Assembly: GCF_005870025.1 (NCBI RefSeq)
Contig: NZ_VATA01000058.1
Coordinates: 1 to 40,741 of the forward strand
Reading direction: 5' to 3'
Source: Poseidonocella sp. HB161398
GTDB taxonomy: Bacteria > Pseudomonadota > Alphaproteobacteria > Rhodobacterales > Rhodobacteraceae
Length of the DNA: 40,741 nt
Shown piece after piece: positions 1-7,394 of the stretch. Each line of letters opens with the position of its first letter. Within the stretch, counting starts at the first letter, position 1. Position numbers and translations under genes: made by a program. The notes beneath the pieces were generated by a model. It saw nothing but the letters and a program-made list of their open reading frames with translations, had not been told where the DNA came from and made no database searches.

Positions 1-113
1 ATCGGCGCGAGGTTGAACCAGACGACGAAGGTCAGGAAGAACGCGAACCAGGTCAGGTGAAGGATTTTCATCTTCCCGCTGAAGGAGAAGATGCCGAGGT
101 CCGCGGACGGCAT
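1..113 (-). CDS. narK: NarK-type nitrate/nitrite transporter, N-terminal fragment (cut by window edge)
   Basis: Only the first 37 or so codons are inside the window; the gene runs leftward off position 1. The visible protein starts MPSADLGIFSFSGKMK and continues into a hydrophobic helix with the sequence TWFAFFLTFVVWFNLAP. This short-leader-then-helix start is what I know from NNP/NarK-family major facilitator nitrate transporters, where it forms membrane helix 1. ATG at 113 is preferred over the in-frame ATG at 71 because the residues between them match the family's usual N-terminus. No good Shine-Dalgarno sequence is seen in front of either, and no FNR box is seen in the 146 bases upstream, so the start and its control remain uncertain. 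Confidence 0.72.
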   Translation of the reverse strand, partial: MPSADLGIFSFSGKMKILHLTWFAFFLTFVVWFNLAP

Positions 114-259
114 TGCGGCGCCCGCGATGCCCAACCGGACCGCCGCAGGCCGGGATATGTCCGCGATGCGGGACCTGCCGGGGGCGCGGACCGCCGCCGG
201 CCCGTGCGTCCGGATTGCAGGCGGGTCCGCGACGGCAGGCTGCGCCGCGGCGGTCGGCG
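114..259. other. Intergenic gap between narK fragment and DksA-like gene
   Basis: GC-rich spacer of 146 bases. It would hold the narK promoter if narK is not co-transcribed with the upstream zinc-finger gene. I see no TTGAT-N4-ATCAA type box, no clear -10/-35 pair and no strong hairpin here. Confidence 0.4.
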
Positions 260-529
260 TCACTTCAGCTGGCTGTCCTTCGAGCCGCGGCGGTTGAAGC
301 CCGCGCGCTGCACCGGCCGCCGGTCGCGGGCGCCCTGGCAGTCGATGCACAGCTTGACCCCCGGGATTGCCCGGCGGCGCGCCTCGGGGATCGCCTCGTC
401 GCATTCGGCGCAGGTCTCGAGGCTCTCGCCGACCAGCTGGCGGCGCTGCTTCATGCGCTGCAGCTCGTCCTGGATGGACGCCTCGATCTGTTCGTTCACC
501 GCCCCGTCCTGGGCCCAGCCGCCTGCCAT
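260..529 (-). CDS. DksA/TraR-family C4 zinc-finger protein (YbiI-like)
   Basis: An 89-residue protein with four cysteines spaced as a C4 zinc finger: C40-x2-C43 and C61-x2-C64. It is preceded by a short charged helix (about residues 10-35). This is the small DksA/TraR class, which lacks the long coiled coil of true DksA; family members are thought to touch RNA polymerase through its secondary channel, but the role of the short forms is poorly known. The start at 529 has a clear AAGGAG Shine-Dalgarno sequence. It lies on the same strand as the narK fragment. Function beyond family membership is not shown by the sequence. Confidence 0.88.
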   Translation of the reverse strand: MAGGWAQDGAVNEQIEASIQDELQRMKQRRQLVGESLETCAECDEAIPEARRRAIPGVKLCIDCQGARDRRPVQRAGFNRRGSKDSQLK

Positions 530-555
530 TGCCTGTCTCCTTCAAGATGGCCGAG

Positions 556-598
556 GCTAGCGCCGCGCCCCGGCCGCCGTCAATCTCCGCGCGCTAGC
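556..598. repeat. Inverted repeat GCTAGCGC / GCGCTAGC
   Basis: Perfect 8-base arms at 556-563 and 591-598, separated by 27 bases and overlapping the stop codon of the first pirin gene. It could form a weak 3' hairpin. There is no T-run, so a terminator role is uncertain. Confidence 0.35.
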
Positions 599-1523
599 GC
601 GGCAGCGGGATGAACTCCTCCTGGTCGCCCGGCGGCAGGTGGAAGCGGCCATGGGTGAAGTCGCCCTGCCGCCAGGCCTCCTTGGCCGCGTCGATCCGCT
701 CCTGCGAGGAGGCGACGAAGTTCCACGAGATGTAGCGCGGCCCCTCCAGCGTCTCGCCGCCCAGCACCATCAGCCGCGCGCCCGCGGGCCCGGCGGTGAC
801 GCTGATCCGGTCGCCGGGGCGGAAGACCATCATCCGGCCGGCCTCGAAGACCTCGCCCGCGACCTCGATCGCGCCCTCGGAGACGTAGATGCCGCGGTCC
901 TCGTGAGTGTCGGGCAGCGGCAGCTGCGCGCCGGGGGCGAGGATGGCATCGGCATAGAAGGTCTCGGTGAAGGTCTTCACCGGCGAGGCCGCGCCCCAGG
1001 CATTGCCGAGGATCAGCCGCACGGTCTTGCCGCCCTCCTCGATCACCGGCAGCGCCTCGCGGCCGTGATGCTCGAAGCTGGCCTCCCGGTCCTCTGCCCA
1101 GTCGGGCAGCGCGACCCAGGTCTGGATGCCGAAGAGCGATCCGGGCTGGCGGCGCATCTCCTCGGAGGTGCGCTCGGAATGGGTGACGCCGCCGCCGGCG
1201 ATCATCCAGTTGACCTCGCCGGGATGGACCATCTGGTTGGCGCCGGTGCTGTCGCGGTGCTGGAACTCGCCCTTGTAGAGATAGGTGACGGTGGCCAGCC
1301 CGGTATGGGGATGCGGCCGCACGTCGATGCCGCCGCCGGTCAGGAACTCGGCCGGGCCCATCTGGTCGAAGAAGATGAACGGGCCGACCATCTGCCGCTT
1401 CGGCGAGGGCAGGGCGCGGCGCACTTCGAACCCGCCCAGGTCGCGGGCGCGGGGGATGATGAGCGTCTCGATCGCATCGAGGCTCTGCGGCGAATGCGGG
1501 GTCTGCGTCGGGTTCCAGCTCAT
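594..1523 (-). CDS. Pirin family protein (bicupin)
   Basis: A 309-residue pirin. The N-terminal cupin carries the metal-binding set H71, H73 (in HPHTG) and H115, E117 (in THSE); a second, metal-free cupin domain follows. Pirins bind iron; some act as quercetin dioxygenases, others as redox-sensitive cofactors. The length fits full-length pirins. It is the last gene of a leftward series (dioxygenase, hydrolase, pirin, pirin) but is separated from the previous pirin by a 77-base gap holding a strong hairpin, so it may have separate or attenuated expression. The ATG at 1523 is preceded by AAAGGAAAGGG. Confidence 0.92.
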   Translation of the reverse strand: MSWNPTQTPHSPQSLDAIETLIIPRARDLGGFEVRRALPSPKRQMVGPFIFFDQMGPAEFLTGGGIDVRPHPHTGLATVTYLYKGEFQHRDSTGANQMVHPGEVNWMIAGGGVTHSERTSEEMRRQPGSLFGIQTWVALPDWAEDREASFEHHGREALPVIEEGGKTVRLILGNAWGAASPVKTFTETFYADAILAPGAQLPLPDTHEDRGIYVSEGAIEVAGEVFEAGRMMVFRPGDRISVTAGPAGARLMVLGGETLEGPRYISWNFVASSQERIDAAKEAWRQGDFTHGRFHLPPGDQEEFIPLPR

Positions 1524-1559
1524 GGCACGGCCCTTTCCTTTGGGATGACTCTGGGGATC

Positions 1560-1586
1560 GGCGGCGGCCCGGTCAAGGCCGCCGCC
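1560..1586 (-). terminator. Strong GC hairpin between the two pirin genes
   Basis: Perfect 10-base arms at 1560-1569 and 1577-1586 with a 7-base loop, 14 bases past the stop of the upstream pirin on the minus strand. There is no T-run after it, so it could be a weak terminator, an attenuator or an mRNA 3'-end stabiliser. Confidence 0.45.
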
Positions 1587-1600
1587 CGTGGCGTGCCCGC

Positions 1601-2269
1601 TCAGGCGGGCATGTCGAAGACGAGGAGCGCCCCCTCCGACTGCCAGTCGAGCGCCGGCGGCGTCTCCTCGAGGGCCAGCCCGTCGCCCGCGGCGATGCGC
1701 TCGTCCTCCATCCGCGCCAGCCCTTCGAGCACCTGGACGAAGACCGCGCGGCCGGGCGCGACCGGGAGCTCCGTGCGGCTGCCGTCATCGGCGCGCAGGT
1801 AGCTGATCCGGGTGTCCGAGCCGAGCTGCAGCGGCCCCTCGCGGGAGGCCAGCAGCCCCTCGGCCAGGGGCGCCGACTGGTAGCCGGGGTCTCCGCCCGG
1901 GGCGTCCGGGATCAGCCAGATCTGCAGCGCATGGGCGGTCTCGTCCTGCGAGGCATTGACCTCGGAATGGGTCACGCCGCGGCCCGCCCGCATCAGCTGC
2001 AGGCTGCCCGGGGCCAGCTCGGCGCGGTTGCCGAGGCTGTCCTCATGGCGGATCCGTCCCGACAGGACCAGCGTCAGGATGTCCATGTCGGCATGGTCAT
2101 GCGCGGCGAAGCCCGCGCCGGGGACGATCCGGTCCTCGTTCAGCACCCGCAGCCGGGCAAAGCCCATCCGCGCGGGATCCTCGAAGGTGCCGAAGGAAAA
2201 GGTGTGCTGCGCGTCGAGCCAGCCCTTCTGCGAGCGGCCGCGGCTCATGTTCTCGTGGATCAGGATCAT
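1601..2269 (-). CDS. Pirin family protein (YhhW-like)
   Basis: A 222-residue single-length pirin/bicupin of the YhhW type. Metal ligands are visible as H57, H59 (in HDHAD) and H101, E103 (in THSE). E. coli YhhW has quercetinase activity in vitro, so a flavonoid- or quinone-related oxidative role is possible but not proven. Its ATG overlaps the stop of the upstream hydrolase gene by four bases (ATGA), a sign of translational coupling. It is distinct from the second pirin downstream, which has the longer form, so the cluster carries two pirin subtypes. Confidence 0.92.
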   Translation of the reverse strand: MILIHENMSRGRSQKGWLDAQHTFSFGTFEDPARMGFARLRVLNEDRIVPGAGFAAHDHADMDILTLVLSGRIRHEDSLGNRAELAPGSLQLMRAGRGVTHSEVNASQDETAHALQIWLIPDAPGGDPGYQSAPLAEGLLASREGPLQLGSDTRISYLRADDGSRTELPVAPGRAVFVQVLEGLARMEDERIAAGDGLALEETPPALDWQSEGALLVFDMPA

Positions 2270-2865
2270 GGGACTGCTCCTTCTGTCTGGGACAGGGCGA
2301 AATGGCGGGACAGGGCGGCGATCTCGCTGTGCTGCAGCTCGTGGCCGCCCTCGTGCTGGGCCAGCGTCACCTCGGCGCCCTGGCTGCGGTACCAGTCGGC
2401 GAGCGTGGCGGTGGCGCCCGGCGGCGTGATCGGATCGCGCCGCCCGGCCGTCAGGAGCACCGGCCGCCCGGACAGGCCGGGCTGCGGTGCCGGGGTCCAG
2501 GGGACCAGCGGGTGCAGCAGCGCCAGCTGGTCGAAGAGATCCGGCGCGGCGAAGCTGACCGCGGCCAGGATGTTGGCCCCGTTCGAATAGCCGAAGCCGA
2601 AGACCGGCCCCTCGGCATTGCGCCGCGCGCGGATGAAGTCGATCATCTCGGCGGTGCGCGCGGCAAGGTCCTCCATGTCGTAGACGCCCTCAGCGCGGCG
2701 GCGGAAGAACCGGTTGGCGCCGTGCTCGGAGACCCCGCCGCGCGGCGCGACAAGGCCCGCCTCCGGCCAGAGCTGCTGCACCAGCCCGGCGAATTGCCGT
2801 TCGTCGCCGCCAGTGCCGTGGAAGGCGAAGATCTGGGGCGTGCCCTTGGTCTCGAACGCGTGCAT
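2266..2865 (-). CDS. Alpha/beta hydrolase (phospholipase/carboxylesterase type, MhqD-like)
   Basis: A 199-residue serine hydrolase with a full catalytic triad: S94 in GYSNG, D144 in GRRDP and H175 in EGGHE. An oxyanion-type HGTGG sits near residue 16. The size and layout match the small carboxylesterase family that includes Bacillus MhqD, whose gene is next to a ring-cleaving dioxygenase gene in the hydroquinone-responsive mhqED operon. Here too the dioxygenase gene lies immediately upstream with one base between. No signal peptide is seen, so it should be cytoplasmic. The true substrate is unknown. Confidence 0.9.
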   Translation of the reverse strand: MHAFETKGTPQIFAFHGTGGDERQFAGLVQQLWPEAGLVAPRGGVSEHGANRFFRRRAEGVYDMEDLAARTAEMIDFIRARRNAEGPVFGFGYSNGANILAAVSFAAPDLFDQLALLHPLVPWTPAPQPGLSGRPVLLTAGRRDPITPPGATATLADWYRSQGAEVTLAQHEGGHELQHSEIAALSRHFALSQTEGAVP

Positions 2866-2866
2866 G

Positions 2867-3784
2867 TCAGTCTCCGATCGGTTCCAGATGGCCTTCCAGC
2901 ACCTTGCGCAGATGCTCGTGCTGGCGGGGCAGTTTCAGCGCCTCGCCCAGATGGGCGGGGGATTCGTCGCGGTCGAAGCCGGGCGCGTCGGTCGCGACCT
3001 CGAAGAGCACGCCGCCGGGGGTGCGGAAATAGACCGCCCAGAAGTAGTCCCGGTCGATCGGCGGGGTGATCTGGTAGCCGGTATCCGCGATCGCCTTGCG
3101 GACCTCGTCCTGCGCCGCCCGGTCGGCGACCGAGAAGGCGATATGGTGGACCGAGCCGCCGCCCTGCTGCGCCGCGGGCGCGCCGGGCAGGGTCTCGACA
3201 TCGATGATGTCCGCGCCGTTGCCGCCGGGCACGCGGAAGCGGGTCAGGTTGCCCTGGGTCTCTTCCGCCTCATAGCCCATGAAGCGCAGCAGCTCGCCGG
3301 TGGCGCCGCCATCGCGCAGCCGCAGCGTCGCGCCGCGGAAGCCGCGCAGCGCATGGTCGGCATCGACCTCGCCGGTCCAGCCGTCGCGCCCGTCCGCGGT
3401 TTCCACCAGCGAGAACTTGTCGCCATCGGGGCCCGCGAAGTGCAGATGCGTCTCGCCGAAGCGGGCGCTCTCGGTCACGTTGCCTGCGCCGAGCCGCTCT
3501 TTCCAGAAGCCGAGGCTGCCCTCGGGCACGGCGAAGACGGTCTCGCCGACCTCGCCCGCGCCGGCGCGGCCCTTGCCGATGCCGGGGAAGGGGAAATAGG
3601 TCATCACGCTGCCCGGCGTGCCCGCGGCATCGCCGTAATACAGGTGGTAGACGTCGGGGGCGTCGAAATTCACCGTCTTCTTGACGCGCCGCAGCCCGAG
3701 GGTGCGGGTGAAGAAGCCGTTATTGGCGCGGGCATCGGAGGCCAGCGAGGTGACGTGGTGAAGGCCGTTGATCGGAAGGGTCAT
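2867..3784 (-). CDS. Ring-cleaving dioxygenase (glyoxalase/vicinal oxygen chelate fold, MhqO/MhqE-like)
   Basis: A 305-residue protein with two tandem vicinal-oxygen-chelate modules. The likely metal ligands are H10 (LHHVTS), H214 (VHHIAF) and E262 (LFEVATD). This is the family annotated as extradiol or hydroquinone-type dioxygenase in MhqO/MhqE proteins that respond to quinone stress. I chose ATG 3784 because AGGAG lies eight bases upstream and the conserved LPINGLHHVTS start follows at once; a longer reading frame to 3814 has no support. First gene of the leftward cluster, divergent from the LysR gene. Confidence 0.9.
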   Translation of the reverse strand: MTLPINGLHHVTSLASDARANNGFFTRTLGLRRVKKTVNFDAPDVYHLYYGDAAGTPGSVMTYFPFPGIGKGRAGAGEVGETVFAVPEGSLGFWKERLGAGNVTESARFGETHLHFAGPDGDKFSLVETADGRDGWTGEVDADHALRGFRGATLRLRDGGATGELLRFMGYEAEETQGNLTRFRVPGGNGADIIDVETLPGAPAAQQGGGSVHHIAFSVADRAAQDEVRKAIADTGYQITPPIDRDYFWAVYFRTPGGVLFEVATDAPGFDRDESPAHLGEALKLPRQHEHLRKVLEGHLEPIGD

Positions 3785-3815
3785 GGTCTCGCTCCTGTGT
3801 TCTGCTGTCCCCAAG

Positions 3816-3851
3816 ATGGCGTGTCAGATCATTTCCGTGAACGGGTATAAT
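3816..3851 (+). promoter_or_regulatory. Predicted lysR promoter and LysR-type box in the divergent region
   Basis: A perfect TATAAT lies at 3846-3851, with a weak -35-like GTGTCA or TGTCAG near 3821-3827. This fits transcription of the LysR gene at 3916. An ATG-N11-CAT dyad at 3816-3832, of the size LysR proteins bind, overlaps this stretch and lies between the two divergent genes. Binding is inference. Confidence 0.4.
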
Positions 3852-3915
3852 TTGGCATTCACCATTTCATTTTCGGCAGTAATATTGCAGCAGGCCACGG
3901 GCGGAGGGACAGCGC

Positions 3916-4821
3916 ATGGGCGAGATCGAGGAGCTGCGGGTCTTCCTGGCCGTGGCGCGCGAGGCAAGCTTCGCAGGGGCGGCGCGCACGCTCGGCCTGC
4001 CGGCGCCGTCGGTGACCCGGGCGGTCGCGGCGCTGGAGGCGCGGCTGGGGGTGCAGCTGTTCCTGCGCACCACGCGGCGGGTGTCGCTGACGCCCGCGGG
4101 GGCGGATTACGCCGCGCAGGTCGCGCCCTTGCTCGAAGGGCTGGGCAGCGCGGCCGAGGAGCTGCGCGAGCGCCATGGCGACCTCGCCGGGCTGATCCGG
4201 CTGAACGCGCCGATCGGCTTCGGCGCCGAGACCCTGCCGGCCGCGATCGCTTCCTTCCGCCGCGAGCATCCGCAGGTGACCTTCTCGGTGCTCTTGTCGG
4301 ACAGTTTCGTCGACAGCGTCGATGACAGCTTCGACCTGGCGATCCGCATCTCCGTCGCGCCGCGCGACGCGGCGAGCATCTGGCGCCGGATCTGCCGGGT
4401 CGACCGCATCCTGGCCGCCGCGCCGGACTACCTGGAGGCCCGCGGCGTGCCGGCGCATCCCGACGACCTCGCGGACCATGCCTGCATCGGCCATGACGTC
4501 CGCGCTCGCGGCGAAAGCTGGGAGCTGCGCCGCGACGGCGCCGTCGCGCGCATCCGCGCGGGGGCCGAGCTGGCCGCCAACAATGCCGCGCTGATGGCCG
4601 GGCTGGCGCTGGCCGGGCAGGGGATCGTGATGCTGCCGCGCTTCATGCTGGAGGCCGACCTGGACCGCGGCGCGCTTGTCCGCGTGCTGCCGGGCTGGCA
4701 GCCGCCGGAGCTGTGGCTGACGCTCTACTACCCGCCGCTGGAGCGCATCCCGGCACGGCTGAAGCTCTTCTCCGAACATGTCGAGCGACATGTGACGCAA
4801 TCGGGCAAGTTCGGCAGCTGA
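3916..4821 (+). CDS. LysR family transcriptional regulator
   Basis: A 301-residue LysR protein: winged helix-turn-helix over about residues 5-60 (SFAGAARTLGLPAPSVTRAV), a linker helix, then a periplasmic-binding-like effector domain to the end. GGAGGG lies ahead of the ATG. It is divergent from the dioxygenase-hydrolase-pirin cluster with a 131-base shared promoter region, so the likely job is control of that cluster, possibly in response to a quinone or other electrophile. The effector is inferred from the neighbours only. Confidence 0.92.
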   Translation: MGEIEELRVFLAVAREASFAGAARTLGLPAPSVTRAVAALEARLGVQLFLRTTRRVSLTPAGADYAAQVAPLLEGLGSAAEELRERHGDLAGLIRLNAPIGFGAETLPAAIASFRREHPQVTFSVLLSDSFVDSVDDSFDLAIRISVAPRDAASIWRRICRVDRILAAAPDYLEARGVPAHPDDLADHACIGHDVRARGESWELRRDGAVARIRAGAELAANNAALMAGLALAGQGIVMLPRFMLEADLDRGALVRVLPGWQPPELWLTLYYPPLERIPARLKLFSEHVERHVTQSGKFGS

Positions 4822-4827
4822 CCGGCG

Positions 4828-4914
4828 CTAGGGCGCCGCGGCAAGGCCGACCAGCAGCATGGCGAGGACCGCCGCGCAGAGCAGAATCGCGATTTTCGTC
4901 TGGCTATGTGTCAT
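4828..4914 (-). CDS. Predicted 28-residue membrane microprotein
   Basis: A short reading frame starting MTHSQTK, followed by one hydrophobic helix (IAILLCAAVLAMLLVGLAAA) and the stop. A strong Shine-Dalgarno sequence, AAGGGAGA, lies about six bases ahead of the ATG. The shape, a charged N-terminus and a single membrane span ending near the stop, is typical of bacterial membrane microproteins. It is convergent with the LysR gene, ending seven bases after it. I do not recognise a family. Expression and conservation are not known, so it remains a candidate. Confidence 0.5.
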   Translation of the reverse strand: MTHSQTKIAILLCAAVLAMLLVGLAAAP

Positions 4915-5223
4915 GGCGCATCTCCCTTCTCCCCCTCCGGCGCGCCGGATCCGGCCTGCCAGTGCGGCAGATCCAGTCTGGCGCAGGTATTACTGTAAGG
5001 CGAATCAATTTTCCGGGGCTCGCGGCATAGGTGATAACGCGCAGTCGGCAGAAAGTTCTTGTGCGGCGGCGAACCGCTTGCCTAGATTAACGACGCCATC
5101 CGGCCGGGACCCAGCGTCAAGGGGAGGTCCCGCACAGGCTGACCGGACGGGAGCCCCGGAGCGCGCGGCAGAGGAAGGCCGCGCTTCCGGTGTCCGGCAG
5201 CGGCGCCGATTGGAGGGAGGAGA
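4915..5223. promoter_or_regulatory. Intergenic region with predicted promoter of the histidine kinase unit
   Basis: A 309-base gap. A plausible sigma-70-type promoter reads rightward: TTGTGC at 5059-5064, an 18-base spacer and TAGATT at 5083-5088, giving a leader of about 130 bases. A 14-base perfect palindrome, TCCGGCGCGCCGGA, lies at 4936-4949, and a CTGCC/GGCAG hairpin at 4956-4970, both nearer the leftward microprotein. No gene is seen. Confidence 0.4.
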
Positions 5224-5298
5224 ATGCCGAGACTCATTGAAATCCTGCCGGTCCTGCCGTTCCGCGCGGCCCCGCCGGCCTGCGCGCGCCTGGGGTGA
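5224..5298 (+). CDS. 24-codon leader ORF overlapping the histidine kinase start
   Basis: ATG at 5224 follows an excellent Shine-Dalgarno sequence (GGAGGGAGGAG). The frame codes MPRLIEILPVLPFRAAPPAC-ARLG and stops at TGA 5296-5298. The kinase GTG start (5295-5297) overlaps that stop as GTGA. The kinase GTG itself has no good ribosome site, so ribosomes finishing the leader probably start the kinase. It could be a regulatory leader peptide or simply a coupling device. An alternative is that it is the original N-terminus of the kinase, split off by a frame change. No database family recognised. Confidence 0.55.
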   Translation: MPRLIEILPVLPFRAAPPACARLG

Positions 5299-7346
5299 CG
5301 GCAACGTCCGGTCCGTCTGCTCTGCCGCCGGGATGGGCGGTCTGGCCGCGGGGCCTCGCCGGGCTGGCGGGGCTGGTCGCGCTGCTCAACCTCTCGGCCG
5401 GCTGGGGGTTCGGGACGGATGTCTTCCTGCGCATCCGCCCCGGCTATCCGGCGATGGTGCCGGGCACGGCGGCCTGCCTGCTGCTCGCTGCGGGGGCGGT
5501 TGCCGCAGGCGTCGGCGCGGCCCTGCGCCCGCTGCGGATCGCCTTCGCGCTGGCCATTCCGGCCCTGGTGGCGGCCTCGCTGACGGTACCGGCGCTGGAC
5601 CTCGAGCCGGACGGCATGTCGGTGGCGACGGAGATGATCTGCCTGTTCGCCGCGCTCTGCCTCCTGCTGCCGCGCGGGCGGGCCGGGACCGACCTTGCGC
5701 GGCTGGCGGCGGAGACTGCCGGGCTCGGCATCGTGGCGATCCCGCTTCTGGGCTATCTCTTCAATGCCGAGGCGCTGTTCTCGAACCCGGTCTATACCAA
5801 GATGGCGCTGCATACCGCGGCGGGGTTCGGCCTGCTCTTCCTGGCGCTGCTGGCGGAAGATGCCCGGCTGGGCTGGATGGCGGTGGTGACGGGGCCGGGC
5901 CCGGGCAGCCAGATGCTGCGGCGCCTGCTGCCGGTGCTGGTGCTGGGACCCGTGGCGCTGACCGGCATGGCGCTGGTGGCCTCGCGGCGCGACGCGCTCG
6001 CGCCGGATCTGCGGGCGGCGATGCTGACCTTCGCGATGATCGTGCTGGGCAAGTCGGCGGCGATCTTCTTCGCCCATCTCGCCAACCGCTCGGACCTGCG
6101 CGCGGCCCATGCCGAGATCATGTGGCGCGACAGCGAGCGAGCGCGGCTCGCCGCCGAGCTGGCGATGGAGCGCGGCCAGCGGATCGAGGCGCTCGGCCGG
6201 CTGGTCGGCGGCGTGGCGCATGACTTCAACAACACGCTGGCGGTGATCCTCGGCAATCTGCAGCTGCTGCAGAGCGACCGAGACAGCAGCGCCCACCAGA
6301 TCTATGTCGACGAGGCGCTGCGGGCGACGGACCAGGCCACGCAGCTGACCCGGCAGCTCCTCGCCTACGGGCGCAAGTCCTATCTCGACCCGGCGCCGGT
6401 GGCGCTCGACGCGCTGGTGGAGGACAGCCTGCGGATGTTCCGGCGGCTCTGCCCGGCCAATGTCGCGGTCACGGCGCGGCTTGCGGCGCCCTCGGCGGTG
6501 GTCGATATCGATGCCGCGAATTTCCGGCAGGCGCTGCTCAACGTGCTGATCAATGCCCGCGACGCCCAGCCGGGCGGCGGCGCGATCACCGTCTCCACCC
6601 GCATCGACGAGCTCGGGCCCGAGGCGGTGGCGGGCTTCGGCCGGGACGAGAGCCTGGCGCCGGGATGGCATGCGACGGTGCTGGTTTCCGATGACGGGCC
6701 GGGGATGGAGCCGCGGCTGCTGGCGCGGGCGGCGGAGCCCTTCTTCACCACCAAGCCGCTCGGCGAGGGCACCGGGCTGGGGCTGTCGGCGGCCTCCGGC
6801 TTCTGCCGCCAGTCGGGCGGCGGGCTGCGGCTGTCCTGCCCGCCGGGCGAGGGGCTGACGGTCTCGATGGCCTTCCCGCTGGCCGGGGGGGCTTCCGTGC
6901 CGGAGACGCCCGGCGCGGTGCCCCGCCCCGCGGCGCAGAGCCGCCGGATCCTGCTGGTCGACGACGATCCGAACGTGGCGCAGGTGATGGCGCGCCAGCT
7001 CCGGATGGACGGCCACAGCGTCGATCTCTGCCAGGACGCGGATGCGGCGCTGTCGCTGCTGGCGGCGGGGCCGCTGCCGGATCTGGTGATTTCGGACGTG
7101 GTCATGCCGGGCCGGATGCAGGGCCATGCGCTGGCGCGGACGATCGGCGCGCGCCATCCCGGGCTGCCGGTCCTGCTGATGTCGGGCTGCAGCCTGCCGG
7201 GCCCGCGCGACGGCACCGAGGATGCCGCGATGCCCGCCCTGCAGAAGCCGGTCGCCTGGTCGGTGCTGCGCGAGGCCGTTGCCGCGGTGCCCTTGCGCGA
7301 GGCGCCGCGCCCCGCGCGCAGCGGCCAGCGCCTCGATTCCGCTTGA
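5295..7346 (+). CDS. Membrane-bound hybrid sensor histidine kinase with C-terminal receiver domain
   Basis: A 683-residue protein. Residues 20-262 hold about seven or eight hydrophobic helices with short loops, so sensing is probably within or near the membrane; no PAS domain was seen. A coiled stretch (265-300) leads to the dimerisation domain with phospho-acceptor H309 in GGVAHDFNN. The ATPase domain follows: N-box near 416, DDGPGM near 466, GTGLGLS near 493. A receiver domain starts near 550, with phosphorylated D601 (SDVVMP) and a conserved lysine in QKP. Start is GTG 5295, coupled to the leader ORF. No separate response regulator lies next to it, so the output partner is unknown. Confidence 0.92.
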   Translation: MTATSGPSALPPGWAVWPRGLAGLAGLVALLNLSAGWGFGTDVFLRIRPGYPAMVPGTAACLLLAAGAVAAGVGAALRPLRIAFALAIPALVAASLTVPALDLEPDGMSVATEMICLFAALCLLLPRGRAGTDLARLAAETAGLGIVAIPLLGYLFNAEALFSNPVYTKMALHTAAGFGLLFLALLAEDARLGWMAVVTGPGPGSQMLRRLLPVLVLGPVALTGMALVASRRDALAPDLRAAMLTFAMIVLGKSAAIFFAHLANRSDLRAAHAEIMWRDSERARLAAELAMERGQRIEALGRLVGGVAHDFNNTLAVILGNLQLLQSDRDSSAHQIYVDEALRATDQATQLTRQLLAYGRKSYLDPAPVALDALVEDSLRMFRRLCPANVAVTARLAAPSAVVDIDAANFRQALLNVLINARDAQPGGGAITVSTRIDELGPEAVAGFGRDESLAPGWHATVLVSDDGPGMEPRLLARAAEPFFTTKPLGEGTGLGLSAASGFCRQSGGGLRLSCPPGEGLTVSMAFPLAGGASVPETPGAVPRPAAQSRRILLVDDDPNVAQVMARQLRMDGHSVDLCQDADAALSLLAAGPLPDLVISDVVMPGRMQGHALARTIGARHPGLPVLLMSGCSLPGPRDGTEDAAMPALQKPVAWSVLREAVAAVPLREAPRPARSGQRLDSA

Positions 7347-7394
7347 GCCAGGCGCGATTCTGCGGCTCCATCGGCGTGACCGAAGGAGGCGCAG

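Noticed and set aside
4936-4949. 14-base palindrome TCCGGCGCGCCGGA as a specific operator
   Set aside because: Palindromes built only of CCGG/GCGC units are frequent by chance at this GC content; noted only within the intergenic entry.
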